Source: Phlyctochytrium arcticum
Lineage: Eukaryota; Chytridiomycota; Chytridiomycetes; Chytridiales; Chytridiaceae
Length of the DNA stretch: 64,000 nucleotides
Direction: 5' to 3'
NCBI GenBank assembly: GCA_025602905.1
Contig: JAHLKI010000010.1
Span: forward strand, 682,001-746,000
A program made the position numbers and the translations under genes. The number at the start of each line of letters is the position of its first letter. The stretch's first letter is position 1. This document shows, one piece after another, positions 15,001 through 28,100 of this stretch. The notes beneath the pieces are model-generated. The model was given only the letters and a program-made list of their open reading frames with translations. It searched no databases and was not told where the DNA came from.

Positions 15001-15901
15001 TGTCGTTGGAAGATTGAAGTATGTACTGCTCAAACAAGTGCTTAAACTCCTCAGGATCGATCCCCTCCAAGTGATTTCCGCAATCTAAGCTTTGCGGCGA
15101 GCTCGACTCTTCACCTCCCTGCAAGAATCTAGCCACGGTATGGGCTCCGGGAGCGCACATAACGGGGTCATCCCCAACAGCCAAAGCCGAGATATCATCT
15201 GTCCACCACGGTCGATTGTCCAAAGTGGTGATATTTCCGTCTTGACCAAAAAACTGCATATGCGCTAGGGTGGTTGCAGCACATTCGTTTAAGGAAGTTG
15301 GTGCGAAAAGTGCAATGCGACTGCTGCGCAGTTTTTTGGAACGCTCACTCCAATCCTCAGCCAGCTGCACTGCAGCAGATTTGCATACTCGGTGGCAAAA
15401 TTTCAAACTCTGCTGGTCATACGTAGATATGTGGTCCAGCAATATCGGATACGAGCGCTCGTTATCAGCATCACATGATTCAGAGTCCAGATCTGCTCGT
15501 AGATGGAGGGTCTTGTTGGAGGTGATGGATGAAGCGCAGGCACCGACTTCGATCGCGATAGTAACTCGCCCCTGTGCCAGGCGTTCCAATTCTACTTTTG
15601 CATCTGATGAAGTTGGCGTGCGTTTGAAACTTTTTGCAATATCCTGATGAAGCGCAGCCTGTAATTTGCTTGTTGACAGAAGGGCCTGGCGGAATTCGTA
15701 GATCGTCGAGTTCCATTGTTGCTCAGATGACAGCAAATTGGCAAACTTTAGTAATTCAGGTATCGATGTCCAGGATTTTGCGTATGAGGGTGGGTCGTCT
15801 ATGTCAAAGGAAATGCCCTCTGAGCAGACAACGGAAATAAGGAGTGTGAGAAACAGTAAGCGGGAGAACGCCAGGGGGCGAAATGTAGAGAGCCAGCTCA
15901 T
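12010..15901 (-). CDS. Large secretory-pathway protein, unidentified
   Basis: I do not recognise this protein of about 1,200 residues. The ATG at 15901 gives MSWLSTFRPLAFSRLLFLTL followed by LISVVCSEG, a convincing signal peptide; the open frame continues upstream but without such a feature. The main exon (13481-15901) is uninterrupted. At least three short introns follow, at about 13425-13480, 12535-12565 and 12240-12350. The product has many paired cysteines and several N-glycosylation sequons (NSTI, NITT, NMTC). No transmembrane helix is evident after the signal. The segment FMVYNVNFVDHDESEATNLL...LILMGNFGGHDG (about 13545-13670) faintly recalls endonuclease/exonuclease/phosphatase folds. 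UDP-glucose:glycoprotein glucosyltransferase was considered because of its size and lumenal location but not supported. It is divergent from the histone deacetylase gene, 303 bp away. Confidence 0.6.
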
Positions 15902-16204
15902 ATTGTTTCGCGGTTTGCCTGTTGAAGAGGGCTTACATATATCTTGAGTATGAGGCTCAGTAGTATGAAAGAATGCCCATATATAGGGGCTGTTCCGAGT
16001 TTTTGTCAATGCTTTCAAGATACTTTTTGCATTGCGCTTCGGATCGGAACTTTTGCAAATGCGGTTTGACAATCCGGCTATAGTGCATGGCGCAGGTCTG
16101 TGAAACTCAAATCCCAGCATCTCAACTCCAAGCGCCCCAGGCCAGGAGATCTCTGTAATATCTAGCGGACTTTGCCTAGTGGGCAAGAAGTATCACAAGT
16201 CGAT
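15902..16204. promoter_or_regulatory. Bidirectional intergenic region between the secretory protein gene and rpd3
   Basis: The two start codons face away from each other across 303 bp, so both promoters must overlap here. An open reading frame of the minus-strand gene continues into this interval but has no signal-like start. No canonical TATA box was seen. Role inferred from position only. Confidence 0.45.
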
Positions 16205-18409
16205 ATGGATTTCGGCAACGTCCGACCAGTAGGAGAGCGAAAGTTCAAGGTGTCCTACCAATATCACCGTAAGGCATTCTACAGCGTTTTCACTACGTTT
16301 TTTGCTTCATTAGCTGATGACAATGTTTTGGGGCACTAGCTGACATTGGACACTATCACTATGGGGAAAAGCATTATATGAAGGTGGGTTTGATCTTCGG
16401 CCACTGCAACCGATCATTTGATAGTATATTGACTGAAATTCTTCTTCCATAGCCCGCACGAGTGAAGATGACACATAGCCTGGTGACGGCCTACGGCCTG
16501 CAGAAGAAGATGGAAGTTTCGGTAGGAGAAAACAAAGGCTTTTTTCGATCCGTGGGAAACACTGGCTCAGCTTCGTCCCATAGACTCCGAATCCCGCATC
16601 CTTCAAGGAGATGACAAAGTTCCATTCTGATGACTATATTGATTTCCTGCGTAGAGGTAGCTCCATCTCTGGAATCGTTTTGCCATCAAAGTCTAACTCA
16701 GAGTCTGCTTACTCTTTCCCATAGTTACCCCTGAAGATACAGATGAGATTCTGAAATATCAGGCGCGATTCAATGTAGGCGACTTTTGCCCCGATTGTCC
16801 TGTTTTCGAAGGATTGTATGAATTCTGTTCATTGTCAGCTGGCGGATCTATAGGTACGGTCTAAGGTCGCGATACGCAGATATATTCGCTGATTGTTGGT
16901 GTAGCTGCCGCTAAAAAGTTGAATACTGGCCAAGCTGATATTGCTATAAATTGGGGAGGGGGTCTCCATCACGCAAAACGTGGCGAAGCATCCGGATTCT
17001 GTTACGTGAATGACATTGTACTGGCCATTCTGGAGCTTCTGAAGTATGTGTTAGGCCGCAGGCGCATCCCTCATAAAACAGTTCTAACGATCTTTGCAGA
17101 TATCACCAGCGTGTTCTTTACATTGACACGGATGTTCATCATGGAGATGGTGTGGAAGAAGCGTTTTATACGAATGATCGTGTCATGTGTGTTTCCTTTC
17201 ACAAGTTTGGAGAATTTTTCCCTGGCACTGGCGCACTTAATGTAAGTGACCTTGACGAGTTTGGTTTTTACTGCATTAACCAGCATTATAGGATGTGGGT
17301 ATTGGCCAAGGCAGGCATTATTCCGTAAATGTTCCTTTGAACGATGGTATTGACGATCATTCGTATGAGGATTTGTTCAGATCGGTTTGTATCTCGTCTC
17401 GTGCATTATTGACCATGGAGTAGTACTCATTTGAAAACAGGTCATATCTCATGTTATGGAATGGTATCGTCCTGGGGCAGTGGTACTGCAACTCGGCGCT
17501 GATTCCCTGGTTGGTGATCGTCTCGGCGCGTTCAATCTGTCAATGAGGGGCCACGCCCAATCAGTAGAGTTTATGAAAAGTTTCAATGTGCCATTGATTC
17601 TGGTGGGTGGGGGAGGATACACAATAAGAAACGTTGCGCGAGCATGGTGTTATGAAACCACTTTGGCGATTGGCACTGAGGTGCCGGAAGGTGAGGCAGA
17701 AAAGTTCCGTCACCCTTCTGGGGTCACGAACTAATTTCCGAATTAAGAACTGCCGTTCCACGAGTACTACGAATATTATTGCCCAGAATACCGGCTGGAA
17801 ATCCCTTCGAGTAACATGGAGAACCTGAATACGCGAGAATACTTGGAAAAAGTCAAAATTGCCACCATCGAAAATTTACGCCACGTTGCTCATGCGCCAA
17901 GTGTGCAAATGCATGCCGTCCCTCACGATGACTGGAGTTCCGGTGACGAAGAAGACGACGATAAAGATGAGCGTATTACGCAGAGTATGAGCGACAAGTA
18001 TCGTGTTCCCGATAATGCCCTTTCTGACTCTGAAGACGAAGGCGCGCAACGGCGCGATCGTCAATCCTTCCGAAAAGCCAAAATGAAGGAACTTCGGGCA
18101 AAGGAACTGCGAGCGGCGCGAAAACCGTCCCCGCCAATAGAGGGACCGCCACCCACCAGCTATAGCCAATTCCAGCGCCAATTATTCGAAATGACAAACC
18201 CCAATTTTGCCCAGGAAGCACCAATGGAGATATCGAAACCCAGTATGGTCCAGGAAGCGCCAATGGAAATATCGAACCTCAGCTTGGTTGAAGAAGCGAC
18301 CGATGCTGTTACGCCCCCGGCGGCGCCATTACATGCTGGATACCAACCCCTACAGCCACCCTCATCACGATTAGAAGATCCACCATCCGACCATCGTGAG
18401 GAGCAATAG
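16205..18409 (+). CDS. rpd3: Class I histone deacetylase, Rpd3/HDAC1 type
   Basis: Zn-dependent lysine deacetylase of Sin3-type corepressor complexes. About ten exons join to about 554 residues. The N-terminus [20 protein letters not shown] continues into [20 protein letters not shown] across intron 1. Catalytic motifs are intact: [20 protein letters not shown] (tandem active-site histidines), [20 protein letters not shown] (Zn ligands Asp/His), [11 protein letters not shown] (third Zn ligand) and [14 protein letters not shown] (active-site loop). [17 protein letters not shown] and [13 protein letters not shown] place it with Rpd3/HDAC1-2 rather than Hos2/HDAC3. The C-terminal tail, one long exon from 17748, is acidic ([10 protein letters not shown]) then basic, and contains a short tandem duplication with the core QEAPMEIS. 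It converges with Lunapark, 168 bp apart. Confidence 0.96.
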
Positions 18410-18577
18410 GGGAAGGGGTAGGGAGAGAGTTGCAACTATATGTTCTTTTTGTTCGTGTATATATATGTAGTGCATAATTCATGATGATTCTATCCTTGAA
18501 AACTCGGATGGTGGGGAGTTGCCTCACTATCGGCGTGAAGAAACCGTTTGTGCTGTACTGGCGTTGCTGCCATTTCC

Positions 18578-20138
18578 CTAGTCAGACCCAGTGCCCAGAG
18601 CAGGCGTTTCAGTTGTGGTTGGCTCGTCCTCTTCTATAGGCGGTGCCCGTGGACCTGCCTCCCTTTTATCACCTTTGTAGGAGATGTCCTCCAAACTCCC
18701 TGCTCCATCTTGTCCCACATTCTTGCCGCGGCGAATATGCCGCCGGCGCAACATTTCGCTGGTACTCGCGTCCGACCCCAGCTCAGAATCAGACCCCTGG
18801 TTGTCGTCCACAAAGGATCGGGAGAGTCGGTTGCCGGAAAGGAAAGAAGCATCTACATCCGAACCATTGGAGGCCCGACGGTCGGTACCGCCAAAAGCTA
18901 AATGATCGTAGTTTTTGGGAGCGTTGAGATGATCGCATTTCATGCATCGGAACCCTTGCCCAGAGCATGTTAGGTGATGGTGGACGTCAAGCGTTTCAAG
19001 CTGTTACTTACGGGCGTTCGAGTAGGCATGAGGTGGGACAAGCCCATTGTGGGTGAAGCAATCTTCACAAATGAGCGCGTACTTGTTGGCTGGGCCTTCG
19101 TTGTCCCCAATGATCACGTCAACAACCTTGTCGAACCATCCTTTTGGTGGGACACCGACAGGGGGTTGAGCTTTAGGTAGAGATTTGTGAGTGGCCAGTT
19201 AATAGGAAAACAGATGAACTCGCTCACTCACCTCCCAGGAAACCAGAAGGGTCTCTTGACATGGGCGAAAAAGGTGAGTTTGGGCTGTCCATATATACTG
19301 GTGAGGCTTGTGTCAGTGGTTGCCTTCTCATGGCATTAGGATCTCCTGGCTGAGGTTGTGGCCCACGTGCGGTGGGACTAGAATATGTTGGCGAACGTGC
19401 TGTGGGACTAGCAAGTTTTTCTGGCGGAGTTACAGACAAGTCTTTGGGGCTAGGAGTTCCTGGTGTCTTTTTGACAGGGGAATCGTAACGCTCCAAAAGT
19501 CCCTTTGTTTTGTAATAGGCAGTTTCCTTCTTTAACTCTTCGACCTGTGAATGTGTATTAGCACGACCGAGAGTATGTATCCAGCTGCCGCACAAACCTT
19601 TTCTTGCTGCCGCTCCTTCAACGTCTCCAAGTAGTCCACTGTGCCGTAGTCCATTTAAGACTCATTGATATGTCGTGTTTTATACTTGGTGACTTACACT
19701 CGCTTTTTTCCCGGGTCCTGTACCATATTCGTATCATTCGATGCACAAAGTAGATTCTAGTCATGTCCAGGTGAATTTCAGCACTACGCGCAATAAGTGA
19801 GATGACAACATACATTGGTGCCCCAGCAACCACAATCCCAGTCTTCCACAGCCATATATCCCACGGATCCCCTCGTGGCTTCAAGTACGTAAAGTATGCC
19901 ACAACAACCAAAAAATAAAGTGGCAAGGAATAGAACAACCACGCATAAATCAGCTTGCGTTCTCGGATACGCAACTCGGACAGCCGGCGCTCAGTGTGCC
20001 GTATTTGGCTGTCCAGAACCGATAGAGTCTTTTCCCAGTCTTTGTCATTCTGCACAGACTTGGTTAATGTCATCATGGATGAGTCTCTCTCATGCCAGAG
20101 CGTACCTTGCGTTTCAGCCAGGAGAAGACTCCCACCAT
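18578..20138 (-). CDS. lnp1: Lunapark (Lnp1), ER three-way-junction protein
   Basis: Membrane protein that stabilises ER tubule junctions. Exon 1 is tiny (MVGVFSWLKRK, ATG at 20138) and splices to NDKDWEKTLSVLDSQIRHTE, a short helix. Two transmembrane segments follow (LIYAWLFYSLPLYFLVVVAY and a second near VAGAPMYVVISLI), as expected for Lunapark. A Pro/Ser-rich linker (19224-19500) precedes the diagnostic domain PPKGWFDKVVDVIIGDNEGP...YALICEDCFTHNGLVPPHAY with the C-terminal CMKCDHLN; the two CxxC pairs form the Lunapark zinc ribbon. The long acidic Ser-rich tail ends at 18578. There are at least five introns. A short conserved family and an exact motif order make the call secure. Confidence 0.94.
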
Positions 20139-21499
20139 GGCTAATTTCTCTTTTTGGCTGCCTTTTTTACTTCTTGAAAATATTCATAGATCCACCTCTT
20201 TGGCAATAGCTCCTGTCTACTCCGGTCTTCTTTCGTCGTCCGCTAGGATCACCTCCACCGGTGCAAGTCCAAGATCACGGGCAGGTGAAGATCCGCGCTT
20301 CTAAGTCAAGCTCGTGACTGTTGAATACCAGAGTAACAATAACACCTCTGGAGTATAGTTGATCTCGGCTGGTCGGATAGTATGATTGTATCGGTAGTTT
20401 TAATTTGGAAGTCGGTCTGGAACAATTTGGCGGAGGTCTCATGAAGCGGCCGCTTCCCCGACGTCACTTCCCTCGATCCACTTGTTTAACCGGTTTGAGG
20501 GCAGAACTTGAAAGGTCTTTCTGACAGCTGCAGGGTCCAGCAGGGGACACATCTGACATGCCCATGCCAGACAACTGTACAGCTCGTTCGGAAGGCCCAG
20601 AATAGTTTGGGAACAATACGGTACGTTTACCGTACGTTTTCGGTAACCTAGTAGGGTGAGCCTGACCTTTTCATCGCCTTGTTTTACAATAGATGTCGGT
20701 GACCGAAAGTACAGTAAGGAAGAAACCAAGTCCTTCTATCGTGCGTTCTGTACTGACGTTGACGATGGAGGGGTTAAAGCGAAACGGCTCCAGTCATATC
20801 GTCATTGCGCTGGCTACTACTCCACACCGCTTTCGTTTGGAAAACCTTGGACGGATTTTTGACTGTTGGAAAAATGCCGTTGCGTGGATGTGATTGCATC
20901 GGATGTCGCTGTCCTTTTGCGGTAAACTATATAGACAGAATACGGATAAGGTGAAGTATGAGATTACTGGATTGTGCTTCGCAGGGGTCCCGGGTTTCTC
21001 GAAAACATGCCCAAAGTGAGTTGTGAAAGTGATACAGTTAACGGCTGTCGAGCCGGTTGATTGTCCGGGTAAAGGTCCTAACACGAGTACTCCGATGGGT
21101 GCTGGGGCAGAGATGAATGGCTAAACTCAGTCCGGCACTCAAATCATGCTTGTAAACGTGTATTCTACTCACTTCTTGACCTGGCCAACGAGTGTTCGTG
21201 GCTCAAGGAAGCATAACGGTCTATCATGCAAATGTGCTGGCCATTAGATAGACTAGAACCTATATTACCTTCAGTCAAGAATACTCTCAACTTCAGGCTG
21301 GATGTGTTTCCCACCCTTGGTTTCCTGAAAATAGTTCGTACAACTTCAATGTGTCATCGATGAATTGAGGTAGAAGTGCGAAAGTGAAAATCAAGGGTTG
21401 CAACAGAACTTTTGAAGACGCGAACATGGAAAAATTAAGAAACAAAAATCAGAAGGGAAAATATACTATTTAGGGACAATCACCCCCACCGCAGCACGA
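20139..21499. other. Intergenic region, 1.36 kb
   Basis: This is the largest gap in the left half. It holds the Lunapark promoter and the 3' region of the Nrd1/Seb1-like gene. Open frames on both strands (for example 20439-20729 minus and 20656-20862 plus) overlap each other, have no recognisable motif and no good splice context. A compact set of CGTACG/GGTAAC palindromic words lies at 20618-20650 (see findings). No tRNA or repeat array seen. Confidence 0.5.
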
Positions 21500-23957
21500 C
21501 TAGTTAAATCGAGATCGTGTCCGACGGCTGCCGTCTTCCCCATCTCCCTCTCGTTCCCGAGGACGAGCCTCTGATGAAGCAGAATCCCGACTGTCTCGTC
21601 GTTCAGAGTCCTCATCGCGACGATCATCGCGTTTGGTATCGTAGTCAGGAGAGAGATTTCGCTTGCGTGGTGGCATCATTCCGCCGGGAGGGGGTGGTCC
21701 GCCGTAAGGGACCCATCCAGGTCGCCCTCCAGGACCAGGAAACATTCCCGGTGGTGGCCTAGGCCACATTGGACGCATTCCAGGTGGCATTCCCATCGGT
21801 GGCGGCATCCCGTACCCGCCAGGGAATCGATTTTGACCATGTGGCGGATAAGGCCAGTCGGGAGGTGGAGCCATGCGGCCGCCCGGACCGCGAGGTGGAC
21901 CACCACTCTGTTGTTCAAAGTCGGTACCCGTCATGGCGTTATCATTCTCGCCGCCGGCTGCCTCGGAATTTTCAGCTTGCGACTCTTCGGCCGCACCTCC
22001 ACCCAGAACAACAACATGCTCCTCTCCTCGATCTTGGACTTGCTGTCTTGGGCGAAATCGGTCAGAATCGTCGCGTTCATCATACTGTCGATCTTGAACA
22101 ACCAAAATCTCGGTTCCTCGGCCGGCCCCTCCCATTCCGCCGTAATAGGGCGCGCGACCCATAGCCATTCCCATTCCCATACCGCCCATGCCAGGATATG
22201 GTGAAGCCATTCCTGGAGCGCTGACCTGATTGGGACGAACTCCCATGGCCGCGCCGGGCCACTGGCTAGCCTGTTGCTGGTTGACAAATGGACGCGGGGC
22301 CGCCGTGAACGTTTGAGTTGGCTGCTGTTGTTGTTGTTGTTGCGCAAAACCTCCTGAGCTTAGTTGTGCCTGCGCAGCTAAATACCCGGGTGCGTACGGT
22401 ATTTGCCCGCTCGCATACTTGCCCTTGGTGACTTCACCCTTTTGGGGCCATCCAAAATCTGGCTCTTCCACCACCATACCCCCCTCAATCGGACCCCCAC
22501 CACGACCGGACTGCGTTATGGTCCGTCTCTCAACATCCGTCATTCGTGCCATGGGAAACAGCGTTTCACCGGTTGTGTAGTCAAAAAACTCTTTGGGGCC
22601 GTAACCACATCCCCATCCCATCTAAAAGACGTTCTAAGTTAACCAGCGGTCATCAATAGGGGAAGAATAATGGCATACCTTCAGCATTGTGCCATTGTAC
22701 TGGTACTTGTGAAATCGCTCTTTGACCAACTCAGCTTCGGCGCGCGTCAAAAGTTTGACAAAGGCGTTGAACTTTGGGTAGTTAACCTATGAATCCCCGT
22801 CATTCTCAAGTTCTTCCGTCGTCTTCAAACACACCCAGCTTACCGTAACAGTATCCACACGCACAATTGTCTCAAAGAGATCGCGTACTTGCTCTTTGGT
22901 GATGTTTGGGGTAATTCCACCGACGTATACCGTACGGGTCAAGACTGGGACAGAACAAAACACGTCAGAGAAAAGCATATTCCCACAGTTGATGATGCAC
23001 TTACTCTTCATGAAATCTTTAGATAGAGAGGGATCTACGTATCCAGGAAGGCAGTCTCCGGGGTTTGGTGGTTTGACACCACTAGCTGCTGCCGCTTGCC
23101 AAGGTGTCAATGGCTGTTGCCCTTCACGATCACTGCCCACGACCGGAATTGGCCGGCCAATGGGGGCATTGGAATTTTGTTGATCATTGGCACTGTGGTT
23201 TTCATACGACGCTTGATTCTGCGTATATCCACCGGCATTAGCTCCTGTCTGCCATGTGTTTGCTGCAGGCGGCTGCGATCCCAGGTTGTTCTGCGGCTGC
23301 GAACTGCAAACGATATAACAATCCAAGTAAACGTGGCAGGAGCGCGGAAGCGTAGGGGTGAAAGAAAAGAAAATGCCATTGATTAATCTTAAATGTTACC
23401 CCGTCATCAACAAACTCGCGAAGTAGATGTAACACTGATATGATAGAAACTCTATTAAGCGTAGCAAATTATAGCACGGTGTATAGTTACGTTACGGTCA
23501 TGCTGTTGCAGATATCCAGGTATGTCTTCTACTGTTTCCGGCGAATGCAATCTTTCAATCGGGAGTAAAATGAATAGGCCAGACGTCTGAACAGCATGCC
23601 TTGGCGCTCACGCTTCGAAATACGGGTATTCGTGCATCGAGAATCGGGTGTAAAAAGCAAAAACGAAAAACAAATGGTACTTACGTTGCGAATCCTCCGC
23701 TGGCGAGAACACCCACCTTCCTGTCCATCTCTGGTTCTTTCGTCATCGTAGGTCCAGGAATATGTGATGCAACAACGCCCATCTGTGCACGGGGTTTTGA
23801 CGCTTCCATGGCCGTATTTTGATTCCGCATCAGTGCAGCAGTCAAACTTGCAAGATCCGTGTTGTTTCCAGTGCCCGTAAGTCCGCCCAACCCCATTAGT
23901 GATGACAGCTGAGCGAGAGAGGATGCTTGTGACGTTTGCTGCTGTTGCTGCTGTTGT

Positions 23958-23989
<32 letters not shown>

Positions 23990-24939
23990 GAGTTGTTGTT
24001 GTGCCAAACCCTGTTGGGCCTGTAACAAGGGGAGTAAAGAGGACACATCCAAATTCCCCAGTCCAGGAAGACTCTGCTGCTGTTTCAGCGCTCCTAGTGC
24101 GCCCAAAATCGAGTTGGCATCCAGACCTGCTGGGAGCCCAGAGTTAGTACTAGCGGGGAGCGCCGACGCAAGCGTAGTCGCTCCTCCGCCGAGCCGTGGA
24201 TCGGAATTGCCATTCATTCGTGGGTCACCACCCGTTGGTGTAGTAGCTGGCAAATTCAAAGAAGTTCAATGGCTAACCCCTTTTTTGACTCCTGCTTCAC
24301 TAACCTGTTGCAGTATCGGCCAGCCCCCCTGGAGCCAGATACTTTTGTTCTATACCCTTCATTACATTGACATCGAATAAAGCAGATTTGCGCCATAATC
24401 CGACGGTACGCTTGACTCGATCCTGAAAGGAAAATCTGAGCTTACCCTTTCAATTCAAAAAGATCATTCAACTCAAACCCACCTGATCCTTTGCTGGTGC
24501 TTGCAACAGATAGGGGAGAAATGTATCCAACTTTTCTTCCAGACGCGCAATGTAGACTTTCCCATCATCAGGATGTTTTGCCGCGGCTCTTGCAATAGAG
24601 TCGATGGTATATAGTCCCGCTAATTTGAGCTCCGGGGGGCATTTCTGAACAAATTTCTCGATACTATACACAATATTCTTGTAGAGCTAGAGTCGCGAAA
24701 GGTTAGTAAACATAATCAGAGGCAAGGAGCAACCTCGAGCTCAGGTATGCCAAAATCCTTTGTGAGGCCTTTAGCGTCGCCTGGCCTGCCTGAGGTTGCC
24801 ACTGGTGTTCCCCCTTACTTTGGCGTGCTTGATGGCGAGCTTGGTAAGGGTCCCAATCTTTGACGCCGAGACCGGCAGCTTTGTTTCATAAAGCGAGTGC
24901 AGCTCCTTGTCAAACTCGAGCGTATCCCGCAGCGACATC
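21500..24939 (-). CDS. nrd1: Nrd1/Seb1-like CID-RRM RNA-binding termination factor
   Basis: Links the RNA polymerase II C-terminal domain to nascent RNA for termination and 3'-end choice. The ATG at 24939 starts MSLRDTLEFDKELHSLYETK, followed by LPVSASKIGTLTKLAIKHAK and the YTIDSIARAAAKH helix: a CTD-interacting domain. After the CID comes RVKRTVGLWRKSALF, then a Gln-rich linker (about 19 Q at 23937-24000). The RRM reads RTVYVGGITPNITKEQVRDL with the Nrd1-type extension MLKMGWGCGYGPKEFFDYTT. The C-terminus is Pro/Gly-rich (GMPPPMGMPPGMRPMWPRPP), then an Arg/Asp/Glu-Ser tail. The fused CID and the GCGYGPxxFFDY segment separate it from generic RRM proteins; animal SCAF4/8 are the distant relatives. 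At least six introns. Confidence 0.92.
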
Positions 24940-25156
24940 GTGGGGTCTAGTACTGTTGCGGATCAAGTGTTTCTGTGGTTGCCGAAATGGGCTGGACGAA
25001 AAACCTGCGTTCGCTCGTATGAACCGCACACGTGATTTGCGGAGTCATCAAACGCGGAAAGTGTTTTCCAAAGCTCCGAGATTCGAACGGCAATGACCAA
25101 CTAATGCAGAGGACATTTAGTCAGACTCACCTATAACTGCGGCTAGACGCTGCATC

Positions 25157-28100
25157 ATGTTGAGCCACCGCCCAAGCGTTCAGGCCGGCACAATTCAGAG
25201 TACAACCGTAGACTCATTGCTGGCAAATGCAGGTACGCCAAGATCGTGCCCGTTTGGTGATGACTGTCACTAATAACCGAGATCACCGTCAATAGACTAT
25301 CGAGAATTCACAACTGAAGACTTTGACGCTTCTCAATATGCCAATCGGGTCATCCAGGCTCCGGCCGATAGTCCGTTTCGGGGCATGGATATCGCTACTT
25401 CTCTGGCGAAGCTGAGTTTTGCTGTAGAGCACTTGAATAAGCACATACAAGAACAAGTATGTACTTTCATAATGCAGGCAACATTACGCTCTCTCGGCAT
25501 CTAAGTATCGTGATGCTTCAATAGGTTACCAACCACTATGAAGATCTGTTGGAGCAAGTCACCGGGCTTTCACAAATGGAAGATGTGCTTGCAACGGTGA
25601 AGACTGGTTTGGGGTCTTTGAACGACTCTTTTGATCGGTAAGGGCTCATGTTGAGCTTTTGACAAAACTGCCCCCACTTACTCTGCCTGTCCGGTACACA
25701 GCGTGCGGGAAAAGGTGCTGGTACCATATCAACAAATGCGGGACCACAGTGTACAACTTGAGCGTGTCCAGCAAGCCGCCGAAGTGCTGCGTCGAATCAT
25801 TCGCTTCATGTACTTGCTCCGACGGCTCGACACGCAACTACCAGGGGGAGAGCGGGAACTGCCCAAAGCTGCATTGACCATCAGCGAGCTAGGTCAAGAC
25901 GTGACGTCGGGCCCCATTTGACATACTCCATTGTTTACGCTGGTTGAACAGACTCTATCGTCCAGGACGAGTCGCTGCTGGAAATCAATATCATTCGTGA
26001 TGAAGCTGAACTCGTGAAGAATGCCAAGAAACGCGTGATTGCCGAAGGGGAGCAAATCCTGCAACGAGGGACTTCAATGCAGGTGAGTGGATTCTGGAAC
26101 CCCACTGCAGTACCGCCTATGACTGATCTTGAAATTCGAACAAGACGGCCGACATTGCAGCTGGCCTGCAAATCTTTTACAATCTCGGACAGCTTTCGCC
26201 AAAGGTCAAAGATATGGTTGATCGCATGCTTCTGAACGTTCAGAAAGAGACACAATCGGCCTTGGATGCCGGCACGCTCAACAAAGAGGTCAAAGGTTTG
26301 AACCTACGGATGTTTGTATTGCAGCTCCGTGCATTCATATCTGATATTGGTAAATAAGGCAATCAAGCAACTAGTCCCCGGCGGGACGGAGCGCCACAAC
26401 CGCCATCATCTGGTGCTACAGATGGTTTGTGGGCCCGATTGGAGCGCCTCATGGACGTAATCTACGAGAATGCCAGCAAGGTACTTCTATGTTCGGAATT
26501 AGAGTCACTTCATTCCTCATGTAGAGTCACTTCTGCAGGTATATCAGTTGGAACGGGTTCTCTCGAGACGCCGCGATCCTCTTACACATACTCTGTTCTT
26601 GGACGAAGTGAATAAGGTAATACTTGTAGATGGAACACAAAGGATGAAATTGGGAGGTCTTAACATGCTTCTCAGGGTCTGAATGACACATTATTGAGCT
26701 ATTTCTGGAAAAGTCTATCCGCTTCCTTTGATCGGGAACTACGTGTTGCCACCAAATGTGAGAGCTGCTTCTCCCACTCCATTGCATGGCCAGGAGACCC
26801 AGCATACTAACCAACCATCCCCTTAGCATCCCAGTACCTCCTCCATCTTTTCCAAAGCGGATACCCCCGACTTCTCCGACTCGTACACAATGTATTCGCG
26901 CGTATATCAGTCATTACGGGCATCGACTATAGCGACGAAACTCAACGGTGTGATACATTTGTCGTTCATTATGCGAGTCTCTGACTCTAACGCATCCACT
27001 AGACCAGAAAGTCTGTGGATTTTGCGTACTTTAGCACCTTTTGAAACGGCATATCTGTCACGATCAATGTCTCGTCTTATGGAGCTCATCAACGCGGCTT
27101 TCCCTGACCGACCGGGACCCACCCAACGACCGTTACCCAGTCGAGATGATGTTGACCGTATTGTTCGCAGCTTGAACAGGTTGACTGTCATTCACGTTAA
27201 TTTGACGATTCCAAGCTGATGATTTCCCACCAGCGAAATGGAAATTGCAAAGTTTGATGCGCATTTACTGAAGGCTGTTTCTAAGAACGGTCAGAAAGCT
27301 ATCAAGATGTTTTCCGCAAAGTGTGAACAGCTGGTACCTAAATCTTCGTCAGTTCTTGCTGGGGCCCCCTCTCTAAAATGTTTTCTGTTGTAATAGGTCA
27401 CCGTTGATTCCAATACTCAATTGTGCGGGACTGGGCCCGCCTCACAGAATCAAGTTCTGATCATCGAATCTATCAATACTTTCTGGTGGATGCAGGAAAG
27501 CCTGTGGCACCTACTGGACGAATTCTCAGAAGCAACAACCGACGATTCACTGCATGAGAGTGCTCAGGACGTGACAAGGGCCCTTGCAAATATCGTTCAA
27601 CAAGTCTTTAGACAGATAACGCGTGAATTGGAAAGTGTATTGAAAAAAATTCACCGGGAGGATTATAATGCGTGCGTCTTTTTGTCCGATACTCAATTCA
27701 CACTCATGACTAAATTGGCGCACCTGCAGGAGAGTTGACTCGCGCGCACCACAAGACTCCAGCACAAGCCCCTACGTGGTCGAATTCGCAAGTCGTATAC
27801 GATGGCTTCATCGAGAATTATTGTCCCGGTTGCAGTGTGGGGAGGAGTCTCGTGAATGGTATGGTTCCGTCACCCCCAATCACTTGCAGAGAGATGCTCA
27901 AACGCCTTTGCAGGATACGAAATCTTGGTCAACGAGTGGTGGACTTCTTCCTTCGTCATGCTAGTCTGATACGACCTAGCAACGAGGGGATTGGTCGGGT
28001 ATTGGCGGGCGATATGACACAATTGGAGTTTGTCCTCAGTCAATGGTATACTGCAACGGGAATGAAACTCGAACGAGATTTAGGGGAAAGTTATAAAGCC

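Noticed and set aside
12010..15901. UDP-glucose:glycoprotein glucosyltransferase identity
   Set aside because: Size and signal peptide fit, but the C-terminal GT24 catalytic region with its DxD and conserved segments is absent.
16919..17245. HDAC read as ending at 17245
   Set aside because: This frame ends in an intron; the family sequence continues through six further splice junctions to 18409.
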